A model generated the notes under the pieces. That model did not search any database. It saw nothing but the letters and a program-made list of their open reading frames with translations, and had not been told where the DNA came from. The position numbers and the translations under genes are program-made. From Acinetobacter junii CIP 64.5 (GTDB taxonomy: Bacteria > Pseudomonadota > Gammaproteobacteria > Pseudomonadales > Moraxellaceae): a stretch of DNA of 64,000 nucleotides. Positions 44,989 through 53,169 of the stretch are shown here, one piece after another (within the stretch, counting starts at the first letter, position 1; each line of letters opens with the position of its first letter). The stretch spans positions 1,217,678 through 1,281,677 of the forward strand of contig NZ_KB849655.1 in the NCBI RefSeq assembly GCF_000368765.1, written 5' to 3'.

Positions 44989-45176
44989 CAACAAGTCTAA
45001 AGCAAATTCTTTTGCTTATAGGGAAGTTGGTGCAAATCCAACACTGCCCTCGCAACGGTAACACCGAATTATTAATCTCAGCTCTAAGCCAAATCACTGC
45101 ATCAGAATGATGTGGGAAGATGATTAATAGCATCACGATTGTGATGATATAGTGAAGTCCGGAGACCTGCTTGTTG
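44989..45176 (+). ncRNA. Cobalamin (AdoCbl) riboswitch
   Basis: The closing helix P1 is CAACAAG (44989-44995) with CTTGTTG (45170-45176). The highly conserved core GGGAAGTTGGTGCAAATCC starts at 45021, followed by GCCCTCGCAACGGTAA (B12 box region) and the 3' consensus GTCCGGAGACCTGC (45157-45170). It lies upstream of btuB and an adenosyltransferase gene, exactly the expected targets. Binding of cobalamin should lower their expression. Confidence 0.95.
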
Positions 45177-45181
45177 TTTAC

Positions 45182-45218
45182 TTCCACATTAACATTCACG
45201 ATGGGTGAATGTATGGAG
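45182..45218 (+). promoter_or_regulatory. Expression-platform hairpin over the btuB Shine-Dalgarno
   Basis: ACATTCAC (45192-45199) pairs with GTGAATGT (45205-45212) around GATGG. Below it TTCCA/TCCA near 45183 can pair with TGGAG (45214-45218), the btuB Shine-Dalgarno. There is no terminator-like T run, so control is probably at translation initiation. The GATGG loop could be the partner of a riboswitch loop, an inference. Confidence 0.55.
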
Positions 45219-45225
45219 CGACATC

Positions 45226-47082
45226 ATGTCTACACATTTAAAACCGGCACATTTGGCTGGGGCTATCGCTATTGCGATGGGGTTAAGTTCAGCTGCTTTT
45301 GCTCAAACCGTATCAACTAATAAAACTGCATCACTCGATACGATCGTTGTCACAGCAACACGTACAGAACAAAAAATTAGTGATGTCCCTGCCCGTATCA
45401 ACATCATAGAACCGAAGATTCTTGAGCAATCTCCAATTGCATCATTACCGCAATTGTTACAAACAGATGCCTCAATCAATATGGTCCAAAGCGGTGGTTA
45501 CGGACAAGCAGCCTCAATCTTTTTACGAGGCACTAATTCAAATCACACACTATTATTAAGAGATGGTGTTCGCCTTAACTCAAATACATCTGGCGCCGCT
45601 TCTCTTCCATTTATTGATACCACTGACATCAAACAAATTGAAGTATTAAAAGGTCCAGCATCTGTTCTATACGGTGCGGATGCTATTGGCGGTGTAGTAC
45701 AACTCATCTCAAAAACACCTGAAAAAACTTCAGCTTTTGTAACAGGTGAGATCGGTGAAAATAAAACTTATAAATCTGTAATTGGTGCAGACCTAGCAGA
45801 AAATGGTTTTTATGCACAACTGCGTGGTCAACGTTTAGAAACTGATGGTACGCCTGTCACTGATGCTAAAAACGCAAAGAAAGCGAGTTTTGATCAAAAA
45901 GGCTATAGTGCAAAAATTGGTGTAGAACAAGAAAACTATGCTGCTTCTGTTGATTATAGTGAAAATGAAGGCTACAGCGACTACGACAATTACGGCAATT
46001 TAGTTTCTCAAGACTTTAAAAATGAAGCGATTAACCTAAAAGCACGTGCCAATATTCTAGAGAACTTAGCTGTACATGCACGACTATCACAGTATAAAGA
46101 CGACCTAAATCAAAATAATTCTCCTGACTACGTATATAGCACGACTCAAGAGGCAGAACTCTATACCAAATGGCAATTCACACCTGCACAAAACATTTTA
46201 TTGGGTTCAACCTATAAAGACATTAAAGGTGATGTGTACTCTAAAAATCTTTGGGGTGGAGAAGACGTAAAATACAAAGAGTCTGTCGATACTGTTGGTT
46301 ATTTTATTCAGCATCAATATCAACAAGATGGCATAGAAACTCAAGTTGGTGTTCGTGTTGAGGATAACGATAAGTTTGGTACACATACTGTAGGTCAAGG
46401 TGCGATCAGATACCAAGTATTACCACTAACAAGTGTTTATGCGAATATTGGCTCTGCATTCCGCGCGCCAACTACAAATGATCTGTATGCGATGTCTTGG
46501 GGCGCCAATCCTGACCTAAAACCAGAAGAAAGTTTTTCTTATGAAATTGGTGTAGACCAAAAGCTAAACTATGGTATTGATTTGGGGTTATCGGTTTACC
46601 GTAACAAAGTGGATAATTTAATTAGCTTCCAAGCAGGCAAACTGATTAATGTTAACAAAGCAACGTTTACAGGTGGCGAAGCATCATTTAAGTGGCAACA
46701 TGATGAGTTGTTTTTAAATACAACATATGCCTATGTTCAAGCCAAAGATGATGAAACAAATAAAGAGTTAAATCGTCGTCCGAAACAAAGCTTAACTTTA
46801 ACCACTGGTTGGGATGATGGAATCTACGGTATTTCAGCATCTATCGTTGCGAAATCTAAATCTAAAGATTTTGCCGACTGGCCTTCAACCACCCCAACCA
46901 CAACACCAGGTTACGTAACTACTAATGTCAATGCATATTGGCAACCAACGCCAATGATCAAAATCTTCACTAATCTCGAAAACATCGGTGATGTGAACTA
47001 CAAAACCGCTTATAACGGTGGTGGTGTTTACTACATTAATGGTGGTCGTCTAGCTTCAGCGGGCGTTACGTTCCGTTATTAA
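45226..47082 (+). CDS. btuB: TonB-dependent vitamin B12 receptor
   Basis: 618 residues from the ATG at 45226, with GGAG 7 nt upstream. The signal peptide is cut after AAFA (residue 26). The TonB box is near DTIVVTATR, followed by the plug domain (LPQLLQTDASINMVQSGGYGQAASIFLRG, GPASVLYGADAIGGVVQLI) and a 22-strand barrel ending in Tyr (GVTFRY). The cobalamin riboswitch upstream makes the substrate assignment strong. The barrel has the YAMSWGANPDLKPEES segment common to BtuB-like receptors. Downstream comes an adenosyltransferase gene. Confidence 0.95.
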   Translation: MSTHLKPAHLAGAIAIAMGLSSAAFAQTVSTNKTASLDTIVVTATRTEQKISDVPARINIIEPKILEQSPIASLPQLLQTDASINMVQSGGYGQAASIFLRGTNSNHTLLLRDGVRLNSNTSGAASLPFIDTTDIKQIEVLKGPASVLYGADAIGGVVQLISKTPEKTSAFVTGEIGENKTYKSVIGADLAENGFYAQLRGQRLETDGTPVTDAKNAKKASFDQKGYSAKIGVEQENYAASVDYSENEGYSDYDNYGNLVSQDFKNEAINLKARANILENLAVHARLSQYKDDLNQNNSPDYVYSTTQEAELYTKWQFTPAQNILLGSTYKDIKGDVYSKNLWGGEDVKYKESVDTVGYFIQHQYQQDGIETQVGVRVEDNDKFGTHTVGQGAIRYQVLPLTSVYANIGSAFRAPTTNDLYAMSWGANPDLKPEESFSYEIGVDQKLNYGIDLGLSVYRNKVDNLISFQAGKLINVNKATFTGGEASFKWQHDELFLNTTYAYVQAKDDETNKELNRRPKQSLTLTTGWDDGIYGISASIVAKSKSKDFADWPSTTPTTTPGYVTTNVNAYWQPTPMIKIFTNLENIGDVNYKTAYNGGGVYYINGGRLASAGVTFRY

Positions 47083-47176
47083 TCGCGCAATAATATCCTA
47101 AAAATATTTTATTAACTCCATTTTCGGGGTAATGTTTTGACCGACATTATCCCCTTTTTATTGGTAGGACAGTTTG

Positions 47177-47764
47177 ATGGGACATCGTTTAAGTAAGATC
47201 TATACTCGCACTGGCGACTCAGGTACAACAGGGCTTGGAGATGGTTCACGAGTAGCCAAAGATGATTTGCGTATTACAGCCTTGGGTGATGTTGACGAAC
47301 TGAATGCAACGATTGGTGTACTTCGTGCTCAGATCACAGCTAGCCAAATAGAAAGCAAAGCCCAATGGGACAAAAGCTTAAGTCTTATTCAACACTGGCT
47401 ATTCGATTTAGGCGGTGAGGTTTGTATTCCAAACTATCATTTACTCCAACCGATTTGTATTGAATTCCTTGAAAATGAAATTGATCAAATGAACGAATCG
47501 CTGCCGATGCTCAAAGAGTTTATTTTACCTTCAGGTAGTCTGGCATGTAGCTATGCACATCAGGCACGTGCTGTATGTCGTCGTGCTGAACGTGCATTAA
47601 TGTCAGTACACAGTCGTGATCAAAATATTCAAGCAACGGCTTTACAGCTATTGAATCGTCTATCAGACTGGTTATTTGTTGCTTCCCGTGCTTTGCAACG
47701 TGCAGAAGGCGGTAGCGAAGTACTCTGGCAAAAAAACATTAATGACAGCATTGAACAAGCATAA
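47177..47764 (+). CDS. PduO-type cob(I)alamin adenosyltransferase
   Basis: 195 residues from the ATG at 47177, preceded by AGGAC; a TTG one codon earlier is less likely. The ATP-binding N-terminus YTRTGDSGTTGLGDGSRVAKDD, the ALGDVDELNA helix and the late CRRAERALMS and LNRLSDWLFVASR motifs are diagnostic of the PduO type. It converts corrinoids to adenosylcobalamin. It lies 94 bp after btuB without an obvious strong terminator, so it is probably under the same riboswitch. Confidence 0.94.
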   Translation: MGHRLSKIYTRTGDSGTTGLGDGSRVAKDDLRITALGDVDELNATIGVLRAQITASQIESKAQWDKSLSLIQHWLFDLGGEVCIPNYHLLQPICIEFLENEIDQMNESLPMLKEFILPSGSLACSYAHQARAVCRRAERALMSVHSRDQNIQATALQLLNRLSDWLFVASRALQRAEGGSEVLWQKNINDSIEQA

Positions 47765-47785
47765 TTATTTCTAAGGTGAGTCGAA

Positions 47786-48505
47786 ATGCGAATCATTGGT
47801 CATCGTGGTGCACGAGGCGAAGCCCCTGAAAATACACTAGGTGGATTTCGCTATCTACATGGATTGGGGATACGTGCAGTCGAGTTTGACGTACGTCAAC
47901 TCAAAGATAGGCAACTGGTAGTTATTCATGATGATGATTTTGTGCGTACCACAGGTCGAGCACAACATGTTGAAAGCTGCGATTTATCTGAAGCTCAACA
48001 ATTCGATCATCGCCATCAATGGCAGCATTGGACATTTGAAGAATACACCCCAAGTTTGCCACATGTATTAGAATGCCTAACAGATTTTGACCACATCGAA
48101 GTGGAAATCAAAGCAGTCGCGGATGAAGCTGCTGCCGAACGCCTGATCGAGCAATTACATCATGATTTAAAAGGTTTTGAGACTTCAGCAACGATCACTA
48201 GCTTTGATGTCAAAATTTTAGCTGCCTTACAACACATTCGTAGTCACTATAAACGCGGTTTGTTGGTTGAAATCCCGATTGGTGAATATGCCATTGAACT
48301 TGCTCAACAATATGAATGTCAGCAAATAGGTTGGAAAGACCAGCTTGCCACTGATGAGATCATCAAACTCACCCAGCATGCGAATTTAAAAACCAGTGTT
48401 TGGACTGTGAATGACATTGATCGAGCAAAACATCTTCAACAACTCGGTATAGAGGGGTTGATTACAGATGTTCCTCAACTCATGCTGCAACACCTCAAAC
48501 TGTAA
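47786..48505 (+). CDS. Glycerophosphodiester phosphodiesterase (UgpQ-like)
   Basis: 239 residues, no signal peptide. IGHRGARGEAPENT, EFDVRQLKDRQLVVIHDDD and VEIKAVADE carry the His/Glu/Asp metal and catalytic residues, with VWTVNDIDRAKHLQQLGIEGLITDVP at the C-terminus. It hydrolyses glycerophosphodiesters to glycerol-3-phosphate in the cytoplasm. It starts 21 bp after the adenosyltransferase stop with AGGTGAG as Shine-Dalgarno, so it is likely the last gene of the B12 operon, a link with no obvious metabolic logic. Confidence 0.92.
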   Translation: MRIIGHRGARGEAPENTLGGFRYLHGLGIRAVEFDVRQLKDRQLVVIHDDDFVRTTGRAQHVESCDLSEAQQFDHRHQWQHWTFEEYTPSLPHVLECLTDFDHIEVEIKAVADEAAAERLIEQLHHDLKGFETSATITSFDVKILAALQHIRSHYKRGLLVEIPIGEYAIELAQQYECQQIGWKDQLATDEIIKLTQHANLKTSVWTVNDIDRAKHLQQLGIEGLITDVPQLMLQHLKL

Positions 48506-48507
48506 AA

Positions 48508-48529
48508 AAAGACGACTTAAGTCGTCTTT
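48508..48529. terminator. Bidirectional terminator
   Basis: The palindrome GACGACTTAAGTCGTC (48511-48526) with AAA/TTT flanks lies between the convergent glycerophosphodiesterase and META-lipoprotein genes and overlaps the stop codon of the latter. Confidence 0.8.
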
Positions 48530-49055
48530 ATCTTTGGCGTTGGGCTTGAATTAGGCGCTGACCTTTTTCATCTAACAAATATAAATTCGTCCCATCAAAC
48601 TGAAACTTTTTCACACGCTGCATGGAGTCCATTAAATCAGCTTCTTGGGCCAAAGCCTTGTCACAACTATTGTGTCCAGCCATCACATCAAAATCTAATC
48701 TGCGTTGCGCAAAGTTATACGTATAACGACCATATAGGTTATTACACCCTGTATGACCAGAGACCAGATTTGTTGCAGAATTAAGAGCGAAATTTGGATA
48801 TTGATTAAAGAATAATGCCCTTTTGTTATGAATGTGAGTAATTTGCCACGTCACATCTTGCACGCCATCGGTACTCTTGCGAACTTGTAGCGTTGGAAGT
48901 TGATTCACACGTTTTGGCTGCAAGGTTTTAGACTGGGTCGTTTGTGGTTGGCTTTGACAAGCCGAAATCACAAGAACTGTCGATATGATTAAACTTTTGT
49001 TAAAAAATGCCTTCAAATAAGAAATGATATTTTTCACGGTAATTTGCTCAGACAT
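48528..49055 (-). CDS. META-domain (HslJ-like) lipoprotein
   Basis: 175 residues. A lipoprotein signal ends at C33 (VISAC); the 16-residue N-terminal extension before the hydrophobic core is rather long, and a shorter start cannot be excluded. The META/HslJ core is GHTGCNNLYGRYTYN with NSCDKALAQEADLMDSM and the late VKKFQFDGTNLYLLDEKGQRLIQ. Such proteins are envelope lipoproteins linked to heat shock or antibiotic stress; the exact role is unknown. Confidence 0.83.
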   Translation of the reverse strand: MSEQITVKNIISYLKAFFNKSLIISTVLVISACQSQPQTTQSKTLQPKRVNQLPTLQVRKSTDGVQDVTWQITHIHNKRALFFNQYPNFALNSATNLVSGHTGCNNLYGRYTYNFAQRRLDFDVMAGHNSCDKALAQEADLMDSMQRVKKFQFDGTNLYLLDEKGQRLIQAQRQR

Positions 49056-49266
49056 TGATTTAGTTCACCTTTTAATTCATTGACCATATTCACAAATGAA
49101 TTCTGTTACTGTTCTTTCGATACAACTGTACAATAATACTAGTGCTTATGAATCTGGGCATGCTAATATCAGTGATAAAATAGCAATATATCGTCATGAT
49201 TGGTTTTGCTATCTCGTTTAGTTTTATTATCTTGTGCAAACAAGATTATTAGGAGCGCTGACGGAT

Positions 49267-50436
49267 ATGAATTCCGCCCCACTCAAGAAAGCACCCATTA
49301 ATTGGATTGCAATTTTTGCATTGGTATTTTTACCAATCGTTGCGCTAATTACGGTTCCAATCTATAGCTACCATCATGACTTCAGTATGGGCGCATGGAT
49401 TAGCATGTTCTTTTTACTGGCTGTAAGCAGTTTAGGTATTACCGCTGGCTACCACCGTTTATGGGCACACCGTGCTTATGAAGCAGCTTTACCTCTTAAA
49501 ATCTTACTTATGATTGCTGGTACTTTTGCGGTTCAAAACAGTATTTTGTTTTGGGCTTCAGGTCATCGTACTCATCACCGCCATGTTGATGATGTCGATC
49601 AAGATCCTTATTCGATCAATAACGGTTTTTGGTATGCACACATGGGTTGGATGTTGCGTAACTACCCTGCGGCTGAACCAAACTATAAAAATGCACCTGA
49701 CTTGTTAAATGACAAGCTCGTCATGTTCCAACATAAATATTATGTTCCATTAGTGATCGCAGTGCATGCAGGTCTTCTATTACCAATCGGTTGGCTTGTT
49801 GGCGATGTTTGGGGCGTATTATTACTTGGTGGTTTAATTCGTTTATTCATTAGCCATCACGTTACCTTCTTCATCAACTCTCTTTGTCATATGTGGGGCA
49901 AACGTCCATATACTGACGAAAACACAGCACGTGACAATTTCATTTTAGCGATTCTCACTTGGGGTGAGGGTTACCATAATTATCACCATATTTTCCAATA
50001 CGATTACCGTAACGGCGTGAAATGGTGGCAATATGATCCAACTAAATGGTTAATTTGGACAAGCTCTAAACTTGGTTTAGCCAAAAACTTACGCCGCATT
50101 CCTAGCTTCAACATCCAAAAAGCTGAACTTGCGATGAAGTTTAAATATGCTGAACAAGACCTTGCGATTTATGGTCATGATGTCAATACAGATATTGCTC
50201 AGATGAAACAACGTATTGCTCAAGAATATGAAGCATTTACCAATACCTTAAATGATTGGGCTAAATTGAAAGAGCAAGAACTTCAAACTAAAAAAGCGGC
50301 TATGGCTGAAAAGATTCATCAAATGGATCATAAGCTTAAAGTTGATTTCCAACTGCTTGAGCATCGTCTTGCTCATCACCGCGAATGCTTAGAAACTTTA
50401 GTTCGAAATATCAAAAAAGCACCTGTTTCAGAGTAA
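49267..50436 (+). CDS. Acyl-CoA/acyl-lipid delta-9 fatty acid desaturase
   Basis: 389 residues from the ATG at 49267, with AGGAG 11 nt upstream; a GTG eleven codons earlier (49234) keeps the frame open. The three His boxes of the membrane diiron desaturases are HRLWAH, HRTHHRH and HNYHH. Four membrane helices surround them. After about residue 280 comes a charged helical extension (roughly 110 residues, KQRIAQEYEAFTNTL to the end) predicted to be coiled-coil, not part of the catalytic core. It makes monounsaturated fatty acids in the inner membrane. Confidence 0.9.
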   Translation: MNSAPLKKAPINWIAIFALVFLPIVALITVPIYSYHHDFSMGAWISMFFLLAVSSLGITAGYHRLWAHRAYEAALPLKILLMIAGTFAVQNSILFWASGHRTHHRHVDDVDQDPYSINNGFWYAHMGWMLRNYPAAEPNYKNAPDLLNDKLVMFQHKYYVPLVIAVHAGLLLPIGWLVGDVWGVLLLGGLIRLFISHHVTFFINSLCHMWGKRPYTDENTARDNFILAILTWGEGYHNYHHIFQYDYRNGVKWWQYDPTKWLIWTSSKLGLAKNLRRIPSFNIQKAELAMKFKYAEQDLAIYGHDVNTDIAQMKQRIAQEYEAFTNTLNDWAKLKEQELQTKKAAMAEKIHQMDHKLKVDFQLLEHRLAHHRECLETLVRNIKKAPVSE

Positions 50437-50451
50437 TCAATTTACTCAATC

Positions 50452-50480
50452 AAAATGGTCTCTCGATGAGGCCATTTTTT
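50452..50480 (+). terminator. Terminator of the desaturase gene
   Basis: AAAATGGTCTC (50452-50462) pairs with GAGGCCATTTT (50468-50478, one wobble) around TCGAT, followed by T. Confidence 0.85.
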
Positions 50481-50557
50481 ATGCCTATAACCAATTCGCC
50501 TATTCAAACCTATATTTGATATAGTGATTACTCAGCCCATCTCTTGACCTTATTTTT

Positions 50558-52000
50558 ATGCAATTTAATCCCCGTTACAATTCACTGAATCCTAAGCTCT
50601 ATCACCAGCAACAACCAAGTCCTTTACGTGGTGCAAAAGCAGGTCACTTTAATGAGGCTCTGGCAGATGAATTACTTTGGAATGCAGATGATAAATCTAA
50701 CTGGGTTAAAATTTGCAGCGGTCAAAAAACCTTCAGCGACTTTCCACCTTTAGCCATGGTTTATGCGGGTCATCAGTTTGGTCAATGGGCAGGACAATTG
50801 GGTGATGGTCGAGGATTATTGATTGGACAAATACTCAATAAGCATGGCGAAACTATCGATTTACACTTAAAAGGTGCTGGGTCTACTCCCTACTCGCGTA
50901 TGGGTGATGGTCGTGCTGTTCTTCGCTCGGTAATTCGAGAGTATCTTGCGGGTCATGCACTCAATGCACTTGGTGTAGCTTCAAGTCATGCGGTAGGTTT
51001 CACTACCTCTACGCAAGGCGTACAACGTGAAACTTTAGAGCTTGGTGCAATGTTATTACGCACTTCGGATTGTCATATTCGTCTCGGTCATTTTGAATGG
51101 ATCAATCAATACGCACCTGAATTATTAACCGATTTCACTGTAAAATGTATCGAATGGCATTATCCAGAATGCCTACAATCAGAGGATCCAATACTCGCAT
51201 TTGCTCAAAGCGTGATTGAGCGTACTGCTATCATGATCGCGAAATGGCAATTGGTGGGCTTTGCTCATGGTGTGATGAATACTGATAATCTCAATATCAC
51301 AGGTTCAACTTTAGATTTCGGTCCATATGGGTTTATGGAACGTTTCCGTCCGAATTGGATCAATAACCACTCAGATTATCAGGGGCGTTATACCTATCAG
51401 AATCAACCAAGCATTGGACACTGGAATCTGTGGACGTGGTTAAATAATCTGATTCCGCTAGCCAAACCCGAACAAAAAGAACAGTTCAAACTGGATTTGG
51501 CAAAATGTTTAGAACAGTTTGAGCCAGCTTTTTTAGAGCATTATGGTCAAGGCTTGTGCCAAAAAATGGGACTACCACATTTCCATATAGATAGCTTGGA
51601 TTGCAGTTTTGCATTCTTACGAATATTACAAACTGAACAACTGGACTATACGCAAAGTTTTATTCGCCTTCAGGACAAGCAATATAAAGCTCTTCGTGAT
51701 GATTGTTTAGATATCCGTCAGTTTGATAGCTTTCTCCAACAGTATCAAACAATTCGAGAACATCAGGATACGGATGAATTAGATGCTGTAATGAAACAAG
51801 TGAATCCTCAATACATTTTGCGTAATCACATGGCTCAAAAAGCCATTGAACAAGCGGAACGTGGAGACTTTAGTGAAGTTGATCGTTTATTCAAGTTGCT
51901 AAATCAACCCTACACACGACAACTAGACTTAGAAACTGAACAAGATACTGCCCCACTTCCAAGTGATGTACCTGAAATATCAGTAAGTTGTTCATCATAG
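50558..52000 (+). CDS. selO: Protein adenylyltransferase SelO (YdiU, UPF0061)
   Basis: 480 residues. It is a pseudokinase-fold enzyme that transfers AMP to Ser/Thr/Tyr of target proteins, linked to redox stress. AMVYAGHQFGQWAGQLGDGRG, LHLKGAGSTPYSRMGDGRAVLRS and the metal-site stretch GFAHGVMNTDNLNITGSTLDFGPYGFM are conserved. The C-terminus ends SCSS; bacterial SelO has Cys where some eukaryotic forms have selenocysteine. No Shine-Dalgarno is evident. The YkuD gene starts 10 bp after the stop, suggesting co-transcription. Confidence 0.95.
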   Translation: MQFNPRYNSLNPKLYHQQQPSPLRGAKAGHFNEALADELLWNADDKSNWVKICSGQKTFSDFPPLAMVYAGHQFGQWAGQLGDGRGLLIGQILNKHGETIDLHLKGAGSTPYSRMGDGRAVLRSVIREYLAGHALNALGVASSHAVGFTTSTQGVQRETLELGAMLLRTSDCHIRLGHFEWINQYAPELLTDFTVKCIEWHYPECLQSEDPILAFAQSVIERTAIMIAKWQLVGFAHGVMNTDNLNITGSTLDFGPYGFMERFRPNWINNHSDYQGRYTYQNQPSIGHWNLWTWLNNLIPLAKPEQKEQFKLDLAKCLEQFEPAFLEHYGQGLCQKMGLPHFHIDSLDCSFAFLRILQTEQLDYTQSFIRLQDKQYKALRDDCLDIRQFDSFLQQYQTIREHQDTDELDAVMKQVNPQYILRNHMAQKAIEQAERGDFSEVDRLFKLLNQPYTRQLDLETEQDTAPLPSDVPEISVSCSS

Positions 52001-52010
52001 AAGATATTGT

Positions 52011-52592
52011 ATGAAATTAGGGCTGGCTATTGGATTTGCATTACTGGTTATTTTGTTAGGATTAGCTTTTTATAAATATGAAAAGTTTATTCCTAACTTA
52101 GCTCCTGCTCACCCAGCCCTTTCAGCTCAAGAAATAGAAGAGATTAATAAAACAAAGCCTGTAACCACAATAGAAGTTTTTAAACAACAAAGGCAACTGA
52201 AACTCAAACACCATGATCAAGTCATTCGAAGCTATCCGATCCGCTTAGGCTTCAATCCGATGGGGCATAAACAATTTGAAGGTGATGGTAAAACACCAGA
52301 AGGCACTTATACAATCGACTGGCGCAATCCTCAAAGTGCTTATTATAAATCTTTGCATATCTCCTATCCAAATCCGAATGATCTCGCTTATGCAAAGCAA
52401 CGGCAAAAGTCAGCTGGTGGTGATGTGATGATTCATGGCACTGTTCCTACTCCTGTAAGATCATTCCCTGCGAGTTCCACTTATATGCCTCGTAAAGACT
52501 GGACTTTAGGATGTATTGCAGTGACAAATGCTGATATGGATGAAATTTGGCAACTTGTTAAAAATGGCACGCAAATAATTATTCATCCATAA
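52011..52592 (+). CDS. YkuD-domain L,D-transpeptidase-like protein
   Basis: 193 residues. An N-terminal membrane helix (about 2-21) anchors a periplasmic YkuD domain (GDGKTPEGTYTID, VMIHGTVP, WTLGCIAVTNADMDEIW) with the catalytic His and Cys. It should form or trim 3-3 or Lpp-type links in peptidoglycan; some single-domain relatives act as L,D-carboxypeptidases. It is placed 10 bp after selO in the same direction. AGAAGA precedes the ATG. Confidence 0.88.
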   Translation: MKLGLAIGFALLVILLGLAFYKYEKFIPNLAPAHPALSAQEIEEINKTKPVTTIEVFKQQRQLKLKHHDQVIRSYPIRLGFNPMGHKQFEGDGKTPEGTYTIDWRNPQSAYYKSLHISYPNPNDLAYAKQRQKSAGGDVMIHGTVPTPVRSFPASSTYMPRKDWTLGCIAVTNADMDEIWQLVKNGTQIIIHP

Positions 52593-53169
52593 TTGAATCA
52601 AGCCCATTGAAGTTGTGTTAGAGATAAATATTGTGATTAAACTGGACAAGGCTTAGTCACAGCATAAGTTCATCATCTAGATTTATATCCCCTAGCACTT
52701 AAAAAATCAGCATAAGCTTTTGTAAATTAATAAAATACGCTTAATACTAGACCGTTCATTGATTCTCTAAGTACTTTATCAGTAGATTATTTCTGCAAAA
52801 TCATTATCAAACTATCCACATTTTCTGTGGATAATACTGTGGTTATCCACAGGATAAAATTAAAGCCTCATTTTTCTTATTAGATTTATCTCTTTGTGAA
52901 AGAATTCTACACATCCAAACACCCCAATAAAGTTATGTAAAAAAATAAGCTCTCAATCAAATTCGTTGTTAGTCTTTTAAGTCTTAGGCCTAAGATAGTA
53001 AAATTTGTATAAAATTCAAACAACACAATATAATCTCTTCCCAAGATTTGGTGGTTTTAAATTTTGGATCAGCACTCAGCTTTAGTGACTAGAATTCATG
53101 GTGAATTTAGCATATACATTTAGATTGAAATGAAACATAGCGACTTAGGTTTAAAACAATAAACTACAC
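52593..53169. other. 577-bp AT-rich intergenic region with DnaA-box cluster
   Basis: No credible gene is visible on either strand; the longest reading frame starting from a recognisable ribosome-binding site is only a handful of codons. It holds the DnaA-box-like cluster at 52812-52851 and must also hold the promoter of the downstream secreted-protein gene. AT-rich stretches lie on both sides of the boxes. Confidence 0.6.
52812..52852. promoter_or_regulatory. Cluster of three DnaA-box-like 9-mers in inverted order
   Basis: CTATCCACA (52812-52820, one mismatch), TGTGGATAA (52826-52834, perfect on the minus strand) and TTATCCACA (52843-52851, perfect) lie within 40 bp. The first two form an 8-bp inverted repeat with a 5-nt centre, and CTGTGG/CCACAG frames the third. 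This could bind DnaA as a titration or regulatory site, or be a structured 3' end. Confidence 0.6.

Noticed and set aside
44969..45199. A 76-codon minus-strand reading frame opposite the btuB leader
   Set aside because: It lies entirely on the complement of the cobalamin riboswitch, whose conserved structure explains the sequence.
52812..52852. Chromosomal replication origin
   Set aside because: DnaA boxes are few and no dnaA, dnaN, rpmH or gidA genes are near; described as a DnaA-box cluster only.
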